From the NCBI GenBank assembly GCA_002354335.1, contig DELI01000029.1, forward strand, positions 35,899 through 99,898: a stretch of DNA of 64,000 nucleotides, in the 5' to 3' direction. A program made the position numbers and the translations under genes. How positions within the stretch are numbered: position 1 is the stretch's first letter; each line of letters starts with the position of its first letter. Below, piece by piece: positions 36,597-45,605 of this stretch. Origin of the DNA: Sphingobacterium sp. UBA2700 (lineage in GTDB: Bacteria; Bacteroidota; Bacteroidia; Sphingobacteriales; Sphingobacteriaceae). The notes beneath the pieces are model-generated. The model was not told where the DNA came from and did no database searches. It saw only the letters and a list, made by a program, of their open reading frames with translations.

Positions 36597-38333
36597 ATGA
36601 GTGCTTTTCAAATAAAAGAAAACCCAGAAGTTTATGATGCTATTGTTGTCGGCTCGGGTGCTGGTGGTGGCATGGCGGGCTATATTCTAGCGAATGCTGG
36701 TTTAAAGGTATTGATGCTGGAAGCCGGTCCTTTCTTTGACCCAGCCAAAGATGCCTTACAGATGCGCTGGCCTTGGGAGTCTCCACGTCGCGGCGCAGCG
36801 ACTACTCGTCCCTTTGGCGACTTTGATGCTGCCTATGGCGGATGGCAACTCGATGGTGAACCCTATAGCACCGTCGCTGGAACCGAATTCGAATGGTTCA
36901 GAGCGCGGATGCTCGGCGGAAGAACAAACCATTGGGGCCGTATTTCCTTACGTATGGGTCCTGACGATTTCCAACCCACGGACGGCATCACCGATCCCTG
37001 GCCCATCAGCTATGAGGAAGTGAAACCATTTTACGACCGAGTAGACCGTATGATCGGCATCTATGGAACTGTTGAAGGGATACATAACGAACCGGACGGA
37101 ATCTTTATGAAACCGCCAAAACCGCGTTTAAATGAACTTTACATTGCGCGCGGAGCTCGCAAAGCAGGAGTTCCTGTTATTCCTGGCCGGGGCGCTGTCC
37201 TTACCGAAGCCTCCTCCGAGATCAAAGGCAGAGGAACCTGTTTCTACTGCGGACAATGCGGAAGGGCCTGTAAAGTCTATGGCGACTTCTCCTCATCCTC
37301 CTGTCTTGTTATACCGGCTATGAAAACCGGCAATCTAAAAGTCATCGACAATGCGATGGTTCGTGAGGTGTTGACCAATGATGAAGGACTAGCAACCGGA
37401 GTTTCCTATATGAATACCAAGGACTTACAAGAATATACAGCAAAGGGCAAAACAGTTATTTTAGGCGCCAGTGCCTGCGAAAGTGCGAGGCTGATGCTCA
37501 ACTCGAAGTCCGCGACACATCCGGCCGGTGTTGGAAATAGTAGCGGACTGGTCGGCAAGTACTTGCACGATTCCACCGGAGCCAGCTTATCCGGCTTTTT
37601 ACCACAGTTATTGGATAGAAAGCGCTATAACGAAGATGGCACGGGCAGTGTACATATTTACTCGCCATGGTGGGGTGACCATAGCAAACTCAACTTTCCG
37701 CGAGGCTATCATATCGAATATGGTGGCGGGATGCGCATGCCATCGTATGGCTCTTTCAACGGTGTACCGAGCATCAACGGAAAAGTGCCTGACAAAAATG
37801 GAGAACCAAAAGATGGCGGAGGTTATGGTGCTTCATTGAAGCAAGACTATCGCCGGTTCTATGGTGCAAACGTGGGGATGGCCGGGCGTGGTACGGCTCT
37901 AGCCCGCAAGGATAACTATTGCGAGATTGATCCCAGCCGCGTCGATAAGTTTGGAATCCCGGTACTGCGCTTCCACTATAAATGGGCAAACGAAGAAATA
38001 GCGCAGGCGAAACATATGCAGGAGACTTTTCAGGCGATCATGCATGAAATGGGCGCTATCATCACCTCCTCTATCCATGGTGCAGATACCCTATATGGCT
38101 TAGAAGCTCCCGGAAAGATTATCCATGAAGGCGGAACGACCCGGATGGGCAACGACCCGAAATCATCGGTCTTGAATAAATGGGGACAGGCACATGATTG
38201 CAATAATCTCTACGTAGTTGATGCGGGTCCTTTCGTGCAACAAGGCGATAAGAACCTGACCTGGACGATCCTAGCCTTATCCATGCGTACGGCAGAATAC
38301 ATCTTAGAACAAAAAAACAAATTAAACAGCTAA
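36597..38333 (+). CDS. GMC-type FAD-dependent sugar dehydrogenase, catalytic subunit
   Basis: A 578-residue flavoprotein. The FAD-binding motif GSGAGGGMAGYILA lies at residues 19-32; the GMC region GGRTNHWGR at ~107; the C-terminal segment with EGGTTRMG and the catalytic HN/HN-type residues follows. Cysteines 215, 221 and 225 have the same spacing (6 and 4) as the [3Fe-4S] ligands known from Burkholderia FAD glucose dehydrogenase, so an iron-sulfur relay is likely. The next gene encodes the small subunit. Relatives in Sphingobacterium oxidise glucosides at C3. No cytochrome c subunit is adjacent. Confidence 0.85.
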   Translation: MSAFQIKENPEVYDAIVVGSGAGGGMAGYILANAGLKVLMLEAGPFFDPAKDALQMRWPWESPRRGAATTRPFGDFDAAYGGWQLDGEPYSTVAGTEFEWFRARMLGGRTNHWGRISLRMGPDDFQPTDGITDPWPISYEEVKPFYDRVDRMIGIYGTVEGIHNEPDGIFMKPPKPRLNELYIARGARKAGVPVIPGRGAVLTEASSEIKGRGTCFYCGQCGRACKVYGDFSSSSCLVIPAMKTGNLKVIDNAMVREVLTNDEGLATGVSYMNTKDLQEYTAKGKTVILGASACESARLMLNSKSATHPAGVGNSSGLVGKYLHDSTGASLSGFLPQLLDRKRYNEDGTGSVHIYSPWWGDHSKLNFPRGYHIEYGGGMRMPSYGSFNGVPSINGKVPDKNGEPKDGGGYGASLKQDYRRFYGANVGMAGRGTALARKDNYCEIDPSRVDKFGIPVLRFHYKWANEEIAQAKHMQETFQAIMHEMGAIITSSIHGADTLYGLEAPGKIIHEGGTTRMGNDPKSSVLNKWGQAHDCNNLYVVDAGPFVQQGDKNLTWTILALSMRTAEYILEQKNKLNS

Positions 38334-38340
38334 TCGAGCG

Positions 38341-38979
38341 ATGAACAGAAGAGATTCATTAAAAGCCTTAGGGCTTATTGCTGCAGGCTCTAGCTTAATG
38401 GCAGGAGCATGTAAAGACGATAAAACAAATGCGAAGAATGCTACGGTAAATGCCGGCGATAAACTTCCGGGTGTGCAAGACTTCGAACATGAGCGCACGC
38501 AGGAACTCTTGGACGAAACCTTCTTTACTCAACATGAAATGGCGACCATCACGGTGCTTGCCGATATTATCATTCCAAAGGATGAAATCTCCGGATCTGC
38601 CTCTGAGGCGGGCGTACCGGCTTTCATCGAATTTATGGTCAAAGATATTCCAAGCAATCAGGTACCGATGCGTGGCGGATTACGCTGGTTGGATATACAG
38701 TCGCAGAAGCGTTTTTCCAACCCGTTTATCAAATGCAAAAAAGATGAACAACTGGCCTTAGTCGATGATATCGCCTATCCGGAAAAAGCAAAACCGGAGA
38801 TGATGCAGGGCGTCGCGTTTTTCACTTTGATGCGCAATTTCACATCCTCAGGCTTCTTCACCAGCGAAATGGGAATTAAGGACTTGGGTTATGTCGGGAA
38901 TAAGCCCAACCTGTGGAACGGTGTACCGGACGACATCATGCTCGCTCATGGTTTCGACCCTTCAAAATTTCTGGGCTAG
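38341..38979 (+). CDS. Gluconate 2-dehydrogenase subunit 3 family protein
   Basis: A 212-residue protein, 7 bp behind the dehydrogenase. The N-terminus has RRDSLKALGLIAAGSSLMAG, a twin-arginine (Tat) signal, possibly also lipidated at Cys 24. The rest matches the small helical subunit (subunit 3) that partners GMC sugar dehydrogenases and takes the folded flavoprotein across the membrane with it by a shared Tat signal. The large subunit has no signal of its own, which supports this hitch-hiker export. Confidence 0.85.
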   Translation: MNRRDSLKALGLIAAGSSLMAGACKDDKTNAKNATVNAGDKLPGVQDFEHERTQELLDETFFTQHEMATITVLADIIIPKDEISGSASEAGVPAFIEFMVKDIPSNQVPMRGGLRWLDIQSQKRFSNPFIKCKKDEQLALVDDIAYPEKAKPEMMQGVAFFTLMRNFTSSGFFTSEMGIKDLGYVGNKPNLWNGVPDDIMLAHGFDPSKFLG

Positions 38980-38993
38980 TCTTACAGTTTGCA

Positions 38994-39021
38994 AGAACGA
39001 ACAGGGATAGCTGTTCGTTCT
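38994..39021 (+). terminator. Terminator of the dehydrogenase operon
   Basis: An 11-bp stem (38994-39004 with 39011-39021, arm AGAACGAACAG) with a 6-nt loop, then ATTTTT. Confidence 0.88.
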
Positions 39022-39284
39022 ATTTTTCATGTTAACTATTTGATTCCTTCTGCTCGATTTATTATCTGGGGAGATTATTCAAATTAAATTTTGCTCCTCC
39101 TATGTTTGTATTGTATAATCTAAGTGAAGATGGGTGAGAGCAGATTTTGCTATAAATAACCTTGTGGTATATTCAAGAAAAGAGACTGCCTCCTCTTCTT
39201 TAACCTTTTAGAATCTGAACAGAATGTAAGGAATTCGCTCAATATTATGAGTTTTATAGCCAGTATATCCAGTTAGGAGAAAAG

Positions 39285-40373
39285 ATGAAGAAAGGTTATC
39301 ACTTACTTAAAATAGACATGATGAAGGTATTATTAAAGCAGACAGTAGGAATTGATGTTGCACAAAATGAATTAGTTGTATCTCTTGGTAGAATGGATGA
39401 GCAGATCAACATAGAAGTCTATGCCTACAAAGTATTTCCAAATACTAAAAAAGGTTTTTCAAGTCTTGTATCATGGGTCAATAAACAGACATCAACTGGA
39501 ACAGTAGTACGTTATGCAATGGAAGCAACAGGAGTTTACCATGAATCCTTAGCCTACTATCTTTGCAGTATTAAAATACAAGTCAGTATCGTTTTGCCAA
39601 ACAAGATCAGTAATTATGCAAAAACACTTGACATAAAAACTATTACTGACAAGAGCGCTTCACAAGCCATTGCGAGATTTGGTTTGGAAAGGCAATTAGA
39701 AGTGTGGCAACCTCCATTAAAAATATTCAATGATTTGAGACAGCTTTGTCGGGAACGTGAGCAACTTGTACATGAGCGTACAATGTTAAAAAACCAACTG
39801 CATGCAGAAAGTGCTTCTGCAACTTCGAGCGAAAGCTCAGTTAAACGAACTAAAAAAAGAATAGCCCTTATTGATTTGCAGGAAAAGCAAATAAAAGAAG
39901 AAATTAATCTCCTTATCAAAGAAGATCAAACTCTAATAGAAAAGATGAAAATAGTATCTTCTATTCCTGGAATTGGAAATCTGACCGCTGTAACCATTAT
40001 CGCGGAAACCAACGGATTCGAGTTAATAAAAAATAAAAGACAGTTGGTCAGTTATGCAGGATTAGATGTAAGAGAAAAGACATCTGGGACCTCAGTAAAA
40101 TCCAAACCCCGAATATCCAAGCGGGGTAATCGAAATTTAAGGAAAGTAATGCACTTTCCGGCACTCGCTGCAATAAGAACAGATGAAAGATTTAGAGATG
40201 TTTTCTTAAGATTAGTTTCAAATCATGGTGTTAAAATGAAGGCTATAGTTGCCATACAGCGAAAGTTACTGGAGCTGACATTTATCTTATGGAAAACTGA
40301 TTCGTATTATAATTCAGATTATGAGGATCATATTTTGCGTCCCAGATTGCTGAATAAAAAGGCCTTAAATTGA
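39285..40373 (+). CDS. IS110 family transposase
   Basis: A 362-residue IS110-type recombinase. The N-terminal RuvC-like DEDD domain starts with GIDVAQNELVV; the C-terminal Transposase_20 region contains SIPGIGNLTAVTIIAE and the serine-containing segment SKRGNRNLRKVMH. It looks intact. IS110 elements lack clear terminal inverted repeats, and I could not mark the ends; flanks ~39.02-39.28 and 40.37-40.45 kb hold no other gene and may include the non-coding ends and bridge RNA. It marks the left edge of an AT-rich island. Confidence 0.88.
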   Translation: MKKGYHLLKIDMMKVLLKQTVGIDVAQNELVVSLGRMDEQINIEVYAYKVFPNTKKGFSSLVSWVNKQTSTGTVVRYAMEATGVYHESLAYYLCSIKIQVSIVLPNKISNYAKTLDIKTITDKSASQAIARFGLERQLEVWQPPLKIFNDLRQLCREREQLVHERTMLKNQLHAESASATSSESSVKRTKKRIALIDLQEKQIKEEINLLIKEDQTLIEKMKIVSSIPGIGNLTAVTIIAETNGFELIKNKRQLVSYAGLDVREKTSGTSVKSKPRISKRGNRNLRKVMHFPALAAIRTDERFRDVFLRLVSNHGVKMKAIVAIQRKLLELTFILWKTDSYYNSDYEDHILRPRLLNKKALN

Positions 40374-40449
40374 AAGTTTGTTTTCTTTGTAATCTTCAAG
40401 TTTTATTTGCTCGCTATTTGCAACACCACATAGAAAATTAATGAAATTG

Positions 40450-41928
40450 TTAGATCAGCGCTGTAAGAATTTCTACACTTTTAGTCAAATCTTCTTTAGT
40501 AGAAGAAGCAAAACCTAACCTAATGCCATTTGCGTTATAGGTGGGATATGTATGTAGTTTACCATCTGAAAAGTATAGTCCTTTATTATACGCTTTTTGG
40601 GCTAAACTTTCAAGATTTATAGACTTCTCAAATTCAGTCCATACAGTCATACCTCCATAAGGGATAGAGAAATTTACAGCATTCCCTAATTCACTGTATA
40701 ACAGATTACAAAAATGGTTTCGTCTTTCTTCATATATGGTTAAAGTTTTTCTAAGGTAACGCTGTACCGTTCCATCATTTAAGAGGTCTGCCATAGCATT
40801 ATCCAAAACGTGGTCGCCTTGCCTGTCAAGCAATATTCTTACATTGGTCAAATGTTTAATTACATTTTCTGAAGCAGCTAAATACCCCATACGAAATGCA
40901 GGCGAAAAACTTTTACTAAAAGAGCCACAATAAATGACCATTCCGTTTTCGTCAGCACTTGCAAGAGGAAGTAAAGGACGATGGTTGTAATGGAAATCGA
41001 AATCATAGTCATCTTCAAAAATGATAAAACCATATTCGTTAGCCAACCGTAATAATTCTAATCTTCGGTCGATTCGAAGTGACACTGTTGTAGGGTAATG
41101 ATGATGAGGTGTGACATATACCATTCTAACCTTTTTTCGCTTACATATTTTCCTTAGTTCATCAACAATCAACCCATACTCATCTATCGGGATGCCAATA
41201 TGTTCTGCCTTGGCGTGTACGAAATTATGTTCGGCACGTTGCCATCCTGGAATACCTGAGACAACAACATCTCCAGGATTGATTAGTGCAGTACAAACAA
41301 GGTTAATCCCCATCAAAGTACCACGAACTGATAAGACATTTTTGGAGGTAGTTTTTAGTCCTCTTGTTTCATTCAAGTAATGGGATATTGCTTCCTTATA
41401 AACTCCTGAACCATCAGGCGAACCGTAACTTCCAAATTTATAATATAGTCCGCTTCGAGTAAGTTGGTTACGGTATGCCCAGTATAACTCTTTAAGCGGG
41501 GCTAATTTAGGGTCTGGATAGCCATCATCCAAATGAAATTCTGCTGTGGGAACAAAGTAGGAGTTAAATAAATACTGTTTTTCATTAAGCAAAAAGCCCG
41601 CAATTTTTTGAGCTTTATTGATAGCTTCATTTTGAAGTTTTTTAGGTTCAAACTCCGGAATATGCGATGAAACAAAAGTGCCACGCCCAACAAAACTTTG
41701 AAGCCAGCCTTGCATCTGTAATTCTTCAAATGCTTTTGCCACAGTAATACGGTTAATCTTCAGTAAACTTGCAACATCTCTTGTTGAGGGGAGTTTCTGA
41801 CCTGTCGTGAGTTGTCCGCGTTTAATCAAAATCAGTATCTCGTCAGACAATTGCAGATAAATTGCTCTTTCGTTTTCCTGATTTAATTTTATACAGCTAA
41901 AGATGTTATTGATAATTGGACTATCCAT
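40450..41928 (-). CDS. MocR/PdxR-type GntR regulator with aminotransferase domain
   Basis: A 492-residue fusion. Residues ~18-88 are a GntR winged helix (LPSTRDVASLLKINRITVAKAFEELQ split across two helices); residues ~130-490 are a fold-type I aminotransferase domain with PLP lysine K339 in GSFSKSFSPAFRMGYL. MocR proteins bind PLP and regulate neighbouring genes, often for vitamin B6, amines or amino acids. It is divergent from the GNAT gene at 42002 with a 73-bp gap, so it probably controls that cluster. Confidence 0.9.
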   Translation of the reverse strand: MDSPIINNIFSCIKLNQENERAIYLQLSDEILILIKRGQLTTGQKLPSTRDVASLLKINRITVAKAFEELQMQGWLQSFVGRGTFVSSHIPEFEPKKLQNEAINKAQKIAGFLLNEKQYLFNSYFVPTAEFHLDDGYPDPKLAPLKELYWAYRNQLTRSGLYYKFGSYGSPDGSGVYKEAISHYLNETRGLKTTSKNVLSVRGTLMGINLVCTALINPGDVVVSGIPGWQRAEHNFVHAKAEHIGIPIDEYGLIVDELRKICKRKKVRMVYVTPHHHYPTTVSLRIDRRLELLRLANEYGFIIFEDDYDFDFHYNHRPLLPLASADENGMVIYCGSFSKSFSPAFRMGYLAASENVIKHLTNVRILLDRQGDHVLDNAMADLLNDGTVQRYLRKTLTIYEERRNHFCNLLYSELGNAVNFSIPYGGMTVWTEFEKSINLESLAQKAYNKGLYFSDGKLHTYPTYNANGIRLGFASSTKEDLTKSVEILTALI

Positions 41929-42001
41929 TTTATTTAAATTGGACTACAAATGTAATCCAATTTAAATTTAGATTTGCATCATAAAGTAAAATAATCGGAG
42001 T

Positions 42002-42466
42002 ATGAAAAATAAAGAGATAGCTATCCGCAGAGCCAATGAAGCAGATAGTGAAAAAGTTTGGGTGCTGATGAGAGATTTAGCAGTATTTGAAAATTATATT
42101 GATGCTTTTGCCATTACACCACAGATTGTAAAGGAAAGTGGTTTCCGCAAAACCCCTCCAGATTTTCATTGCATTGTTGCAGATGACAATAATGATATAG
42201 CTGGAATATTAGTGTATTATTTTCTTCCGTACACTGCTCAGAATAGACCTGCAATTTATATGAAAGAGCTTTATGTGAATGATAAGTATAGAGGACAACA
42301 AATTGGCGAACATTTAATGAATGCTTTAAAGGAAGAAGCACAAATAAATAACTGTGGAATAATTAAATGGACTGTTGCCCCTTGGAACGAGGGCGGAAAA
42401 AAATTTTATGAACGTTTGGGAGCAAAGCAAAATACAGAGTGGATAAATTATGAATGGAGTGTCTAA
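42002..42466 (+). CDS. GNAT N-acetyltransferase (diamine/polyamine acetyltransferase-like)
   Basis: A 154-residue GNAT protein. The acetyl-CoA loop is in KYRGQQIGEHLMNAL (~98-112) preceded by the strand IYMKELYV. The pattern VAPWNEGGKKFYERLGA resembles spermidine/spermine acetyltransferases of the SAT1 type. First gene on the right of the MocR regulator; polyamine acetylation fits the paiAB-like pair that follows, but the substrate is inferred. Confidence 0.8.
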   Translation: MKNKEIAIRRANEADSEKVWVLMRDLAVFENYIDAFAITPQIVKESGFRKTPPDFHCIVADDNNDIAGILVYYFLPYTAQNRPAIYMKELYVNDKYRGQQIGEHLMNALKEEAQINNCGIIKWTVAPWNEGGKKFYERLGAKQNTEWINYEWSV

Positions 42467-42568
42467 AAGCAAATAACATCATATGAACTGGATAACCTTA
42501 ATCATCGGACTGTAAGCTCTTCCTCATTAAAAACATATAACATCTGTAAACTACTAAATTAAGAATAT

Positions 42569-43078
42569 ATGGAAATAAGAAAAACAACGCTGAACGACAT
42601 CAAGCTGTTACAGGACATAGGCAGAAAAACATTTTTTGAAACATTTTCTGAAAGTAATTCTGAAGAAAATATGAGAAAATATTTGGAGGATGGTTTTTCT
42701 ATCGAAAAGCTGACTGAAGAATTGAACAACAAACATTCGGAGTTTTACTTTGCCGTTATGGATGAAAAAGTTCTCGGTTATCTAAAACTAAACTTTGGAG
42801 CTTCACAAACCGAACTGAAAGACACCAATAGCCTTGAAATAGAAAGAATTTATGTATTGCAGGAATACCACGGCAAAAAGGTCGGACAGGTATTGTACGA
42901 AAAAGCAATTCAGGTAGCCTATGAAAAAGAAGCCATCTATGTATGGTTGGGTGTGTGGGAGGAAAACCCGAGGGCTATCCGTTTTTACGAGAAAAACGGA
43001 TTTGTGGAATTTGACAAGCACATTTTCAAGTTGGGCGACGATGAACAGACCGATATAATGATGAAAAAGTTTTTGTAA
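42569..43078 (+). CDS. PaiA-like GNAT N-acetyltransferase
   Basis: A 169-residue GNAT protein. The core LEIERIYVLQEYHGKKVGQ gives the acetyl-CoA-binding loop, followed by WLGVWEENPRAIRFYEKNGF. Length and order resemble B. subtilis PaiA, which acetylates spermidine and spermine. It stands 14 bp before a PaiB homologue, the same pairing as in the pai operon. Confidence 0.83.
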   Translation: MEIRKTTLNDIKLLQDIGRKTFFETFSESNSEENMRKYLEDGFSIEKLTEELNNKHSEFYFAVMDEKVLGYLKLNFGASQTELKDTNSLEIERIYVLQEYHGKKVGQVLYEKAIQVAYEKEAIYVWLGVWEENPRAIRFYEKNGFVEFDKHIFKLGDDEQTDIMMKKFL

Positions 43079-43092
43079 AATATATTCTGTAT

Positions 43093-43698
43093 ATGTATAT
43101 ACCCAGCCATTTTCAGTTTCAGGATAATGCCGAGAAGATTGCTTTTATGAAACGATATAGCTTTGCTACTATTGTTACCGTTAAAGACAATCTTCCCATT
43201 GCAACCCACCTACCGTTTTTTATAGACGACCTTTCGGACAAACTACTATTGAGTTCCCATTTTGCCAAAGCTAATGAACAGCATAAATACATTGAGGAAA
43301 ATATATCATTGGTAATTTTTTCAGAGCCACATGCCTATATCTCACCCGCAAATTATGACAAGCGGGAAAGTGTGCCAACCTGGGATTATATTGCGGTTCA
43401 TGCCTACGGTAAAGCAAAAATATTAGAAGACGAAACTGCCAAAGCTGCTGTATTAGAGCAGATGATACATTTTTATGAAGAGGACTATATGCAACAATGG
43501 GAAAACCTTAATGATAAATTCAAAAAAGGAATGATGAAAGGCATTGTAGGCTTTGAAATAGAAATAACCGATTTGCAAGGACAAAAAAAATTGAGCCAAA
43601 ACAAAACGGAAACAGAAAAACATCGTATTGCACAAAATTTATCCAAAAGCATAAATATGGAGGAAAGGGTCATTGCAGATTACATTAAAAAATTATAG
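43093..43698 (+). CDS. FMN-binding negative transcriptional regulator (PaiB family)
   Basis: A 201-residue protein that begins MYIPSHF, the family's hallmark start, and contains HLPF, HFAKANEQ and YISPANYDKRESVPTWDY, all conserved in PaiB split-barrel FMN-binding proteins. Members are annotated as negative regulators but the barrel resembles flavin reductases. With the PaiA-like gene it probably handles polyamine stress. Confidence 0.9.
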   Translation: MYIPSHFQFQDNAEKIAFMKRYSFATIVTVKDNLPIATHLPFFIDDLSDKLLLSSHFAKANEQHKYIEENISLVIFSEPHAYISPANYDKRESVPTWDYIAVHAYGKAKILEDETAKAAVLEQMIHFYEEDYMQQWENLNDKFKKGMMKGIVGFEIEITDLQGQKKLSQNKTETEKHRIAQNLSKSINMEERVIADYIKKL

Positions 43699-43702
43699 AT
43701 AT

Positions 43703-44246
43703 ATGAAGTTTAATATTCAACCTACGTTAGAAAATGAAATTGCAATCCTTTGCCCTTTGCAGGAAAAGGATTTTGAAGATTTATATGCAGCAGCATCCAA
43801 CCCGAAAATATGGGAGCAGCATCCCAATAAAGACCTTTGGAAAAGAGAGATATTCAAAACCTTCTTTGAGGGAGCCATACAGAGCGAAGGTGCTTTTAAA
43901 ATTGTAGATAAAGTCACAGGGAAAATAATGGGAAGCACACGCTACTATGATTTTAATGAACAGGAAAACAGCATTTTTATTGGCTATACATTTTACGCTG
44001 TTGAATATTGGGGCAAAGGCATTAACAATTCGGTAAAAAACTCTGATTTTGGATTATATTTTTCAGTTTGTTTCCAAAGTAAATTTCCATATCGGGGCGG
44101 ACAATATCCGCTCGCAGATTGCAATTGGAAGAATTGGTGCAGAGAAAATTGACGAGCAAGAAGTAACCTATTTTGGCGAAGTATCGAAATTAAATTTTGT
44201 GTATGAAATAAAGAATGCTAATTGGAAATTAAAGAACAAGATTTAA
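43703..44246 (+). pseudogene. RimJ/RimL-type GNAT acetyltransferase, frameshifted at an A6 run
   Basis: The first part (from ATG 43703, 4 bp after paiB) reads as a GNAT_3 domain up to YWGKGINNSVK. At the six A at 44035-44040 the frame is lost; if one A is removed, the reading continues as LDYIFQFVSKVNFHIGADN and IRSQIAIGRIGAEKIDEQE to the stop at 44244-44246, giving ~180 residues, the family's normal length. So it is either a recent pseudogene or a gene with slippage at the A-run. Confidence 0.8.
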
Positions 44247-44723
44247 ATAATTTAAGCAACTGGCATAGTACGTTGATTATTGATGCAAACAAAGGAACCG
44301 ATTTCTAACTTTTCATCTTATTGATAAGCTATTCCGGGATATCGTCAAACTTTCAAAAGCGTTGACGATTTGTTTAATGTGTCTTTATGTATTTGTGTTT
44401 TTGTAACTGTTATTTAGATTGCAATATTAAATTCAGAAATAAAAAGTTTCATTTATTAATGAGTTTCAATAATAACTCCTCAACCTCAATTTTAAAAAAA
44501 ACTTACAAATAAATTTTGATCATAACACAGAATCTTTTCTTATAACTGATGAGCTTCTAGAGAACGGTGGCTTGGAGAGTGCATAAATTTGAAAAAAAAT
44601 ATTTTTGCAAAATCAGCCTCAGTTTTCTAAATTCGGACCTGCGGACTCTGTATTTAACAGCCTTTGTCGCAAAATTTGAAACTATCATTGTGATCGCCAT
44701 ATATTTTAGTTCTGAATTCTGTT
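44247..44723. other. AT-rich intergenic stretch
   Basis: No convincing gene. It closes the AT-rich island on the right; base composition becomes richer in G and C after ~44.8 kb. The TATATTTTAG near 44700 is a near match to the -7 box for the next gene. Confidence 0.4.
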
Positions 44724-45563
44724 ATGAAAACTATTATTTACAAAACCAAAAACCAAAAAAATCAATTTATTGTTGCTTTTTTCCTCTTTTTAGCTTTTTG
44801 CGCCGGCTTAATGCCTACCGTCGCACAAAAAGGCATCTTATCAGCGAATCTAATCAACTTAGAAGCAAGTGCTGCGGAAGTGTTCCGCTATCAGTTGGAG
44901 CTCCGACAGGGGTACCAAAACCCGACGACTTATGAACTGAGCGCAGTTCTGCCGGATGGCTGGCAGGCAAATTTTACGGCGCAAGGAAGTGCGGTCCGCG
45001 CTATCCAAGTTAATAATAAGAATCCTTATCCAATTAGCGTGGAGATCTACCCCTCGCATTCCGTCAAAGCAGGCACCTATCCTATTCGGATCATTGCAAG
45101 GGCAGGTGCAGACACACTCTCGGTGGAACTCCAAGCAGTGATCAAGGGCAATTATAAGGTCTCCCTCAGCACGCCAGATTCGCGCCTTAATGAGACTGTG
45201 GTCGCCGGAGGCACGAAAACCCTCAAACTCCTGTTAAAAAATGAAGGATCGTTAGATCTTAAAGACATCGATCTGAGTTCTAAAGTTCCTTCCAACTGGG
45301 AAGCACAGATTAATCCGGCCAAAGTCGAAGCGCTTGTGTCTGGAGCCACGCAGGAAGTCACGGTGAGTTTCAAAACGCCGGAGAGAACGATTGTCGGCGA
45401 CTACATGGCGACTGTCGAGGCAAAGAACACGCACGTCAATGACCACAAGGATATTCGAATAACTGTTAAGGCTTCCCTTTTATCGGGATGGTTGGGGATA
45501 TTGGCCATTCTGATTGCCGTGAGCTTAGTCTATCTGCTGATTAAAAAGTATGGTCGCCGCTAA
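44724..45563 (+). CDS. NEW3-domain membrane protein
   Basis: A 279-residue protein with a signal/anchor helix (~17-35), two immunoglobulin-like beta domains, the second (~160-250, with LLLKNEGSLDLKDIDL and GDYMATVEA) of the NEW3 type found in alpha-galactosidase-associated and surface proteins, and a C-terminal membrane helix (~255-273) ending in Lys/Arg. It is thus a periplasmic domain tethered to the inner membrane. It heads an operon with an ABC ATPase and permease, so it is probably an exporter accessory or sensor. Confidence 0.72.
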   Translation: MKTIIYKTKNQKNQFIVAFFLFLAFCAGLMPTVAQKGILSANLINLEASAAEVFRYQLELRQGYQNPTTYELSAVLPDGWQANFTAQGSAVRAIQVNNKNPYPISVEIYPSHSVKAGTYPIRIIARAGADTLSVELQAVIKGNYKVSLSTPDSRLNETVVAGGTKTLKLLLKNEGSLDLKDIDLSSKVPSNWEAQINPAKVEALVSGATQEVTVSFKTPERTIVGDYMATVEAKNTHVNDHKDIRITVKASLLSGWLGILAILIAVSLVYLLIKKYGRR

Positions 45564-45605
45564 CGGTGGTCGATCTGGGAGTCTGTAAAACCTTAAACAT
45601 CAGAA

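Noticed and set aside
44567..44935. 122-residue plus-strand ORF ahead of the NEW3 gene
   Set aside because: Its second half overlaps the better-supported NEW3 gene in another frame, and the first half lies in AT-rich spacer.
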